DNA of 12,025 nucleotides from the NCBI GenBank assembly GCA_001687465.1, contig LVLI01001107.1, positions 1 through 12,025 on the forward strand, written 5' to 3'. Position numbers and translations under genes: made by a program. The DNA comes from Halocafeteria seosinensis (Eukaryota > Sar > Bigyra > Bicosoecida). The notes under the pieces were generated by a model. The model worked only from the letters and a program-made list of their open reading frames with translations, was not told the DNA's origin and did no database searches. Positions 6,235-12,025 of the stretch are shown here, piece after piece (the first letter of the stretch is position 1; each line of letters begins with the position of its first letter).

Positions 6235-9200
6235 ATTTATAAGAACCTCATTCCGATCAAACATTCCTCCCATGTGTCCAATATTACGGTGGCGTCTAAG
6301 GATGCTTCTACGGCTTTGAAAAACAGTGCCGATTATGTCTGTGATGGGACGTCGGATCAGGTTCAACTCAATCAGGCGATCGGCAATGCTAACGATGGCG
6401 ACCGAATTACGCTGACGAAAGGCGTGTTCATCATTGACGGTCAAATCCTCATTGATAAATCTGTTGCTTTTCTGGGAGTCAATGAAACGGATACAACCAT
6501 CCAAGTGGAGGATACGGCGACGTCCGCCAAGGACTGGATTAAGGTCACGGCCGATGGGACGTTGATCCAACGTATGAAACTGGACGGCAATAATGGCAAT
6601 CGCAATGTGGATGATCGGCAAGATGTTTTACTTCGTCTGGAACGACTGTCTCGCCTCACACTGGAAACGGTTCAACTTCTCAATACATCGTCGTATGAAT
6701 TATATGTGGATAATTGTAGTCATCTTCATCTGACCAAATTATATGTCAATAATACGGATTCGCAGAAAGGGTCGGCGGTCTATTTTACCAATTTGGGGTC
6801 GTCATCTAGTGTCAAACTCTCAAACAGTTCGTTTGATATGTTGAACCGAACATGTATTGAAACCAACAGCGTCAGTTCCCTCCATATAGATGATATCCAT
6901 GTACAGGGCGGGAATCGCCCCGTCTCGTGTTCGCCTTCGGATTCCAACATACGGGTTACTAACAGCACCTTTGATAAATGTACCAATATTCATTATTCCG
7001 GAAATAAGGGAATTTTTAGCAATAATAATTTTATCAATACCAATGGGGCGATCACCATTCTAAACAACAGTGGAACAGGTAAAAACTGTTACATTGACGG
7101 GGTATGGTCGCAAGATGATACCAGTACGGTCGGCGTGGTACATATTGATGGTGGCTCCGATACTTTCGTGGCGAACGTGGATATCCTTGACCCAACAGCC
7201 CCCGCCGTTCTTATTGATCAAACCAATGGTAGCAGTCCCCCAAGCAACAATGATGTGTCCAATATTCAAACGTTAAACACCAGTTTTCCTCTCTTGGATC
7301 TCCAAGACCTGACCAGTGGCAATTTCACGGATCTGACATATCGGAATGCCAGTGGTAGCACGGCGGTATCCCTTCAAAACTGTTCTAAACTCCGCTTTGG
7401 TGGGGTTATATTGGATGATATTGACAAAGGATTTAATATTGATGGTACAACCGATTGTTCATTTGATGGTATAGACATTGATACGTGTAATAAAGCGGGA
7501 TTTGATGTCCAAAATTCCTCCGTGCGGAATCAATTCAATAATGTTCAAATTGACTCCGCTCAGCGGGGTTTCTTCCTGACCAATACGGCCAATGAAAACA
7601 CGTTCAGTCAAATTGTCATGCGACAATGCTCCGACAATTGCGTAGAAAATAATGGCAGTGAAAATCATTTTGATAGAATCACATGTTACGATACCGGTAG
7701 CGGAAAGCCGACGCAGGATGCGGGTATTCTCGCTGATGGTTCCGCCGGTGGAAACACGTGGCGAAATATTAGCATTCAGCAAATCAATTCGTCGTATGAT
7801 TTCAGACCCGAAGGGATAAACGGGATTGTCTTGAATTCCAATCGTACCACTTTGGCGAATGTGTATATTGACGGCGATGTCAAGGGCAATTTTGACCGCT
7901 CACAAACTGATGGAAAGGAATCCCCTCTTTCCACCGGTATTCTTGTCGTCAGTGGCAATCAAAACTGTATGATCACGAATTGTGGTATCTATAATTGCTT
8001 AGAATACGGGGGGCAAATCCAACAGGATACCGACCAACTCAGCGTACTCTCCTCTATGTTCAAGAAAACCCAAAATAATGCTCACACCGCTATTGGTTTG
8101 TACTTGAACGGAAGTGGCAACGCCATTAACGATCTTCTTATTAAGGACTGTACCGCTCAGGTCAATGATGAAGATTTCAAAGCGGATGGTGGCAATGCTC
8201 ATTTCTCCGGTTCTGGAAATACCGGAATCCCGAACACGTCTGACTCCGACTTGGCGAACCTTCGCCACGGGGCTCGGGCTCATTATTCCTTTGACGGGGC
8301 GAATCCCCACAACGACAAAATGAAGACATACGACGCCACGTTGGGAAGTCAGAGCCTAGTCTCCGGCAAGATCGGCCAAGGATTACAGAATGCTTCCGGA
8401 TCGGATTATGTTTTGAACAATGGTGGCCATCCTTCGGGGGCTAGTATTAGTGATCCCTTTACCGTCACGTTTTGGTATCAGACCCCTGATATCACGGGCA
8501 TTTCCGCTATCGTTTATTCGTCCGGCTTGACCGCTTCGGCCTTTGGCATCAATCAAAACGATGATACGATTGAAATTACCTCGGGCAATGGCTCGGTTCA
8601 AACCTCATCTTTCCTGACCACCGGTACATTTTATCATTTGGCCGTGACGTATGATGGATCAGACGCCCGTCTGTTTATTAACGGTGAATATCAAATTAGC
8701 CACAGTTTTTCATCGTATGAAAGTGGAGGTGGAGCATTTATCAACAGTATTCTCAACTGGATTGTGGATGAAGTGTTGATCTTTGAACGCCCGATTAGCA
8801 AGGGTGAAATTGATATGATTTACAACGGTGGCCAAGGGACACAAGCCCATATTCAGCATGACTGGCATACCCGACCGGCTCAAAGTAATTTACATATGCG
8901 ACAGAATCGGATTACCAATCTGGGCGATCCCTCCTCTGCTCAAGATGCTGTAACCAAGAATTATACCGATGCGTTGGCCGGAATCCCACAACTTCGCCGA
9001 GGGGGAAGAGCCTATTATAGTTTTGAGGGGAATTATAGCGATTCCATTGGAACATATGACGGGACAGAAAAAGGTTCAAATTCGCTTTCTTTCGTCACGG
9101 GTAAAATGGGACAAGGTCTTAAGTTTGTTGGGACGGATGGAGACTATGTTGATATTCAACCGGCTTTGGACATCCTTACAGACCTTACTTTTAGTTTCTG

Positions 9201-10962
9201 GATAAACCATGACACTGGATCTAACTTGATGACCATTTTACAATCCCGTAACGATAATGTTCCCGAAGAATACTCAGTCCGCCTGAAGGGATCATCCCAT
9301 GAAATAGACCTGAGAGCCCCCACGTCAAATTTAGTCTCTAATTCAGCCATCCCCGCCAATGAATGGCATTTTATTACAATAACACGAAATGGAACAACGT
9401 CCAGTATTTATATAGATGGAGTTTTAGATAAATCCGCAACCACGGGGAAACCAAGCGGTTCAATTGATTTTTCAAGAATTGGAAATAATGTTTCCGCAAA
9501 CGGAACGGGTGTTGTAGATGAAGTTGGCGTTTGGACTCGTACTCTCTTTTTGGAAGAGATCAAATACTTGTATCACAACGGAGTCGGCACCAACGATTTC
9601 CAATCCTTTGGGTGGTATTCGCTTCCCGCCCAAAGCAACGTGGATATGGATTCCCATCGTATCACCAATTTGGCCGAACCGACCGCATCGGGAGACGGGG
9701 TCACCAAGAGTTATACGGACGCTTTGGCCGGTATTCCCCAAATGCGTCGGGGAGCAAGAGCCTATTACAGTTTTGATGGAACGGATTCCTATGCCGATTC
9801 CATCGGGACACATGATGGGACAAATAATGGAACATCTGTGGTATCGGGGAAAATTGGACAAGCCATTGCTTTCACGGCGTCGGATCATGTGGATATCGGT
9901 GATGCTTTCTCGTTTGGCTCAGGTGATTTTACTATTTCCTGTTGGTTTTTTCCAACCACCCATTCCCCCGCAGATCAGTTCCTTTACACATCGGCAAAGG
10001 ATTCCAATGGTGATAAGTTTGAATTAACTTTACAAACGGATAAACTACGATTAAGAACAAATACAAACGGAAACGTGTTGGATTCCAATACTAATTCAGT
10101 TCTGTCCCTCAACACATATTATCACGTGCTGGTGACAAGAACAGGCTCAGATTGGAAACTTTATCTGGACGGCAGTCTGGATATAGACGCTTCATTAAGC
10201 GGGGGTAATGTCTCATCCGGATCGGATACAAGTTCGTTGGGACGTAACTCGGGAGATTCCATAGCAAACAGTGGAGAATTGGATGAGGTGGCTTGTTGGG
10301 ATCGTGTTCTATCGGCCGAAGAAATCAAATATATTTACAATAATGGGTCGGGCACCAATGATTTCCAATCCTTCGGGTGGTATTCGCTTCCCGCTCAATC
10401 CAATGTGGGTCTCAACAGCCACAATATCGTCAGTTTGGGCGACCCCACATCATCCGATATGGCTGTGAATAGGAATTATTTACATGGAGGAAACATGGCC
10501 AAGTCGCTTGACCTAAACAGTAATACCATAATCAATGTAGCCGACCCGACATCCTCAGATATGGCCGTGAATCGGAATTATCTTCACGGAGGCAACATGG
10601 CCAAGTCGCTTGACATGAACGACCAAGAAGTGGTTAGCGTCGCCACGGTGACTTCCAATGCCGTGACCATTAATGACGATTCCTTTCATTCCTTCACACC
10701 AACCCATGAAGTAGGCAAGTTTCTTATCCGAACCACTGCGTCCAACGGGGCTATGTTAGAAATACTGTACAATGTTTCAGGGGATAATATTTCCCAAACC
10801 AATGTATTAAGAAGTACAATGTTTGAAACGGCCGTCAGTCAAACGCCTACGGGTACGACCGGTACAGACGGCAAAATCACTGTCTCAACCGGTTCATCCC
10901 AGTTACACATTGAAAACCGCTTGGGGGCTTCCGAAACCTTTACCTTTTTGTTGTTAGGATAA
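6196..10962 (+). CDS. Giant fibre: beta-helix, three LamG-like domains, phage-type linkers
   Basis: A 1588-residue Asn/Ser/Thr/Asp/Gly-rich protein with no signal peptide or membrane segment. Residues about 25-690 begin with a pectate-lyase-like N-cap (A45-D-Y-V-C-D-G-T-S-D-Q55, then hydrophobic strands) and continue as repetitive short strands rich in N-x-F/I patterns, as in right-handed parallel beta-helices of phage tailspikes. Three concanavalin/LamG-like domains follow (about 692-881, 935-1128, 1183-1385). Each opens with R-G-x-R-A-x-Y-S-F-(D/E)-G and closes with V-D-E-V-like and I-(Y)-N-G-like strands. They are joined by linkers resembling phage tail-fibre repeats, L-x-(D/E)-P-(T/S) followed by D-x-V-T-K-x-Y, centred near 917, 1167, 1421 and 1455. 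The C-terminal domain (about 1475-1588) contains T-G-T-T-G-T-D-G-K and ends in hydrophobic strands, like an oligomerising tip. It is probably a host-attachment or glycan-binding fibre, perhaps trimeric. It could instead be a secreted or surface adhesin if the element is cellular. Confidence 0.85.
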   Translation: MSVSQIIDSNTAKIYKNLIPIKHSSHVSNITVASKDASTALKNSADYVCDGTSDQVQLNQAIGNANDGDRITLTKGVFIIDGQILIDKSVAFLGVNETDTTIQVEDTATSAKDWIKVTADGTLIQRMKLDGNNGNRNVDDRQDVLLRLERLSRLTLETVQLLNTSSYELYVDNCSHLHLTKLYVNNTDSQKGSAVYFTNLGSSSSVKLSNSSFDMLNRTCIETNSVSSLHIDDIHVQGGNRPVSCSPSDSNIRVTNSTFDKCTNIHYSGNKGIFSNNNFINTNGAITILNNSGTGKNCYIDGVWSQDDTSTVGVVHIDGGSDTFVANVDILDPTAPAVLIDQTNGSSPPSNNDVSNIQTLNTSFPLLDLQDLTSGNFTDLTYRNASGSTAVSLQNCSKLRFGGVILDDIDKGFNIDGTTDCSFDGIDIDTCNKAGFDVQNSSVRNQFNNVQIDSAQRGFFLTNTANENTFSQIVMRQCSDNCVENNGSENHFDRITCYDTGSGKPTQDAGILADGSAGGNTWRNISIQQINSSYDFRPEGINGIVLNSNRTTLANVYIDGDVKGNFDRSQTDGKESPLSTGILVVSGNQNCMITNCGIYNCLEYGGQIQQDTDQLSVLSSMFKKTQNNAHTAIGLYLNGSGNAINDLLIKDCTAQVNDEDFKADGGNAHFSGSGNTGIPNTSDSDLANLRHGARAHYSFDGANPHNDKMKTYDATLGSQSLVSGKIGQGLQNASGSDYVLNNGGHPSGASISDPFTVTFWYQTPDITGISAIVYSSGLTASAFGINQNDDTIEITSGNGSVQTSSFLTTGTFYHLAVTYDGSDARLFINGEYQISHSFSSYESGGGAFINSILNWIVDEVLIFERPISKGEIDMIYNGGQGTQAHIQHDWHTRPAQSNLHMRQNRITNLGDPSSAQDAVTKNYTDALAGIPQLRRGGRAYYSFEGNYSDSIGTYDGTEKGSNSLSFVTGKMGQGLKFVGTDGDYVDIQPALDILTDLTFSFWINHDTGSNLMTILQSRNDNVPEEYSVRLKGSSHEIDLRAPTSNLVSNSAIPANEWHFITITRNGTTSSIYIDGVLDKSATTGKPSGSIDFSRIGNNVSANGTGVVDEVGVWTRTLFLEEIKYLYHNGVGTNDFQSFGWYSLPAQSNVDMDSHRITNLAEPTASGDGVTKSYTDALAGIPQMRRGARAYYSFDGTDSYADSIGTHDGTNNGTSVVSGKIGQAIAFTASDHVDIGDAFSFGSGDFTISCWFFPTTHSPADQFLYTSAKDSNGDKFELTLQTDKLRLRTNTNGNVLDSNTNSVLSLNTYYHVLVTRTGSDWKLYLDGSLDIDASLSGGNVSSGSDTSSLGRNSGDSIANSGELDEVACWDRVLSAEEIKYIYNNGSGTNDFQSFGWYSLPAQSNVGLNSHNIVSLGDPTSSDMAVNRNYLHGGNMAKSLDLNSNTIINVADPTSSDMAVNRNYLHGGNMAKSLDMNDQEVVSVATVTSNAVTINDDSFHSFTPTHEVGKFLIRTTASNGAMLEILYNVSGDNISQTNVLRSTMFETAVSQTPTGTTGTDGKITVSTGSSQLHIENRLGASETFTFLLLG
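8968..10480 (+). repeat. Tandem duplication of LamG-plus-linker cassettes in the fibre
   Basis: The linker-to-LamG junction at about 8968-9027 recurs at 9718-9777 (offset 750 bp), and the LamG end plus linker start at 9553-9640 recurs at 10318-10405 (offset 765 bp). Both pairs are highly similar at DNA level, with mostly synonymous differences, while the LamG interiors have diverged strongly. A third, older relative of the LamG opening lies at about 8253-8297. The pattern indicates cassette duplication, with the junctions kept similar by selection or recombination. Confidence 0.8.
10441..10620 (+). repeat. Direct repeat of the fibre linker, 102-bp period
   Basis: 10441-10518 and 10543-10620 are near-identical copies, offset by 102 bp (34 codons), differing mostly at third positions. 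Each encodes D-P-T-S-S-D-M-A-V-N-R-N-Y-L-H-G-G-N-M, then A-K-S-L-D. This is a recent in-frame duplication of a stalk unit just before the C-terminal domain. Confidence 0.9.
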
Positions 10963-10991
10963 ATACCGCCATTTCTTTTTCCGGCCATGAA

Positions 10992-10998
10992 TATAGAA
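10992..10998 (+). promoter_or_regulatory. TATAGAA start box of the right-edge gene
   Basis: TATAGAA ends 6 nt before the ATG at 11005. An in-frame ATG at 10987 lies upstream of the box, so 11005 is the better start. The box sits between CCATGA (10985-10990) and TCATGG (11003-11008), a 6-bp inverted repeat. Confidence 0.6.
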
Positions 10999-11004
10999 AT
11001 ACTC

Positions 11005-12025
11005 ATGGACAGGGAACTCATGAAAAAACTCAATCTAACACCCGATGATTTACGCAATCCATCCGCCCCCGATCCAAGGTTCTTGGAGCAACCGCATGAC
11101 CCATGGCGGGAGTATACCGCCCCTTCCACCCGTGACAATATTCTTGGCCAGTATCGCTTTTTATCAGACACATGGCATATCGCTGAACCGTCGCAACACC
11201 GTACCTCTGAATTTGACAACCCTATGTATCAGGCTAAATACAATCTTCTTCGGGGGCAATCCGAATCCGGTTCCTACACGTATCCCAAATACCATCCTAG
11301 CCAAACCCTTCCCGAACAACCTCTGAACTTTTATGATCAAATGAAAGAGACCTTTGGGGGTCCGTATCTAGGCTTATCATCAGAAGAACAGCAACGAAGG
11401 GATGTGGAAGCCAACAAAGAACGAGGCGATTTCATCATCGCCAAAAAAAGAGGCATGGAAAAAAAAACAGGAGGAAGTAGAGATCCCAAAGCGTACGGGC
11501 AACTTCAAAACCTAATCCGGCAACACTTTGAAAAATTTGAAGACGAGGAAGATCCAGAGGAAACCGACGAACCCACTAATCCCGATGAATTTGCCAAAAC
11601 GTTGCCACTTACGGAGAAGCGAGGCGAAGTATTACAACTGAAGAACATGATCCAAGAAGTTCAGGCCAGTTTAGGCCGAGGAAAGAGTGGAGCGTCGTTC
11701 AGTGCCCTTCGGATGGAAACGCTCAATAATGGACTTCGTACCTTAGAGCAACATGGTCTTGAAATGAAGAAGAAAAATCTAGAGGAAATCAAACGCATGT
11801 TAGAGCAATCCATCAACCCATTAGCCGATAAAAACAGCCTGTTCACCGGTAGCAATTTGCCCAAAATTCGGGTCATTCTGATCGCTTACATCTATGTCTT
11901 GAAATTGCTTCAAACGTACAATAACCGGAAACGGAAAGACGCTCTAGATGCGTACATGGAAGATCTTGTGGATGCCAAAATGCCTCAGTTGATGTCATTT
12001 CTGAAGCAATTACAAAGTTGGAGTC
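11005..12025 (+). CDS. Unrecognised long protein, 5' part only, runs off the right edge
   Basis: The frame from the ATG at 11005 is open to the end of the window (340 complete codons, no stop), so the C-terminus is missing. I do not recognise a family. The first 110 residues are proline-, tyrosine- and aspartate-rich and probably extended. Then come a charged region with a Gly/Lys patch (about 145-160), an acidic run (E-D-E-E-D-P-E-E-T-D-E, about 176-186), and long predicted helices with coiled-coil character (about 199-272). A hydrophobic segment at about 287-304 (I-R-V-I-L-I-A-Y-I-Y-V-L) is followed by a basic NRKRK patch; it could be a membrane or buried helix. An alternative in-frame ATG at 10987 would add six residues. 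Its place after lipase and fibre suggests a virion structural or entry protein, but this is context only. Confidence 0.8.
   Translation, partial: MDRELMKKLNLTPDDLRNPSAPDPRFLEQPHDPWREYTAPSTRDNILGQYRFLSDTWHIAEPSQHRTSEFDNPMYQAKYNLLRGQSESGSYTYPKYHPSQTLPEQPLNFYDQMKETFGGPYLGLSSEEQQRRDVEANKERGDFIIAKKRGMEKKTGGSRDPKAYGQLQNLIRQHFEKFEDEEDPEETDEPTNPDEFAKTLPLTEKRGEVLQLKNMIQEVQASLGRGKSGASFSALRMETLNNGLRTLEQHGLEMKKKNLEEIKRMLEQSINPLADKNSLFTGSNLPKIRVILIAYIYVLKLLQTYNNRKRKDALDAYMEDLVDAKMPQLMSFLKQLQSWS

Noticed and set aside
5986-6621. Minus-strand open frame of 211 codons across the lipase end and fibre start
   Set aside because: It lies antisense to two well-supported genes, has no TATAGAA box, and its sequence shows no domain. 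Long antisense frames are expected opposite this codon usage.
9518-10027. Plus-strand frame of 169 codons inside the fibre
   Set aside because: It overlaps the fibre in another frame, is Pro/Ile-rich with no motif, and is explained by the cassette repeats.
6196-10962. Window as a bacteriophage genome, because of the tail-fibre modules
   Set aside because: No Shine-Dalgarno sequences, a uniform AT box at all starts, and an AEP/D5-type SF3 replicase with a class 3 lipase fit a eukaryotic PLV-like element better. A phage origin for the fibre alone remains possible.
10839-11219. Minus-strand frame of 126 codons over the fibre end
   Set aside because: It is antisense to the fibre C-terminus and the next gene's start, with no start box.
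1-12025. tRNA, rRNA, introns or inteins
   Set aside because: No cloverleaf-like or rRNA-like stretch was apparent, and the large frames are uninterrupted with no splicing motifs needed to join domains.

Overview
The window looks like about half of a small double-stranded DNA virus or integrated element of the polinton-like virus / virophage type (PLV, Preplasmiviricota), probably from a protist or alga. This assignment rests on four things: a giant primase/polymerase/helicase with a superfamily 3 helicase end, a class 3 lipase of the kind carried by some PLVs, a long adhesin-like fibre, and compact genes with no Shine-Dalgarno sequences. Every start instead has the same TATAGAA box 2-8 nt ahead of its ATG. 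The capsid genes, packaging ATPase and integrase that would settle the assignment are not in this stretch, so it is an inference.

Layout. Bases 1-607 hold no gene. They contain a 28-bp tandem repeat rich in TTATAA palindromes (17-112), then a large imperfect dyad (outer arms 231-290 and 467-526, centre near 378.5) filled with 12 exact ATGACA/TGTCAT hexamers, several at 9-bp spacing. This is a candidate replication origin or control region. A 74-aa C2HC zinc-finger-like protein (608-832) and the 1173-aa replicase (899-4420) follow on the plus strand. A convergent spacer (4421-4568) carries repeated TATTATAATA palindromes. An unrecognised 219-aa protein (4569-5228) lies on the minus strand, and it is divergent from a 294-aa lipase (5282-6166) across a 53-bp two-way promoter. 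A 1588-aa fibre (6196-10962) and the start of another long gene (11005 to the right edge, open) complete the window.

How the parts may work together. The replicase appears to join three engines: an archaeo-eukaryotic primase (AEP) at the N-terminus, a family A-like polymerase palm (TV-Pol type) in the middle, and an SF3 helicase at the C-terminus. It sits next to the iteron-rich dyad, its likely target. The lipase, fibre and right-hand partial gene look like a virion/entry block: the fibre for attachment and the lipase perhaps for membrane passage. The fibre is notable for combining a pectate-lyase-like beta-helix, three LamG-like domains and linkers that look like those of bacteriophage tail fibres, with clear internal duplications.

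The minus-strand gene starts at the ATG ending at 5228, not at an upstream TTG. The right-edge gene has no stop in the window. All motif searches were by eye.
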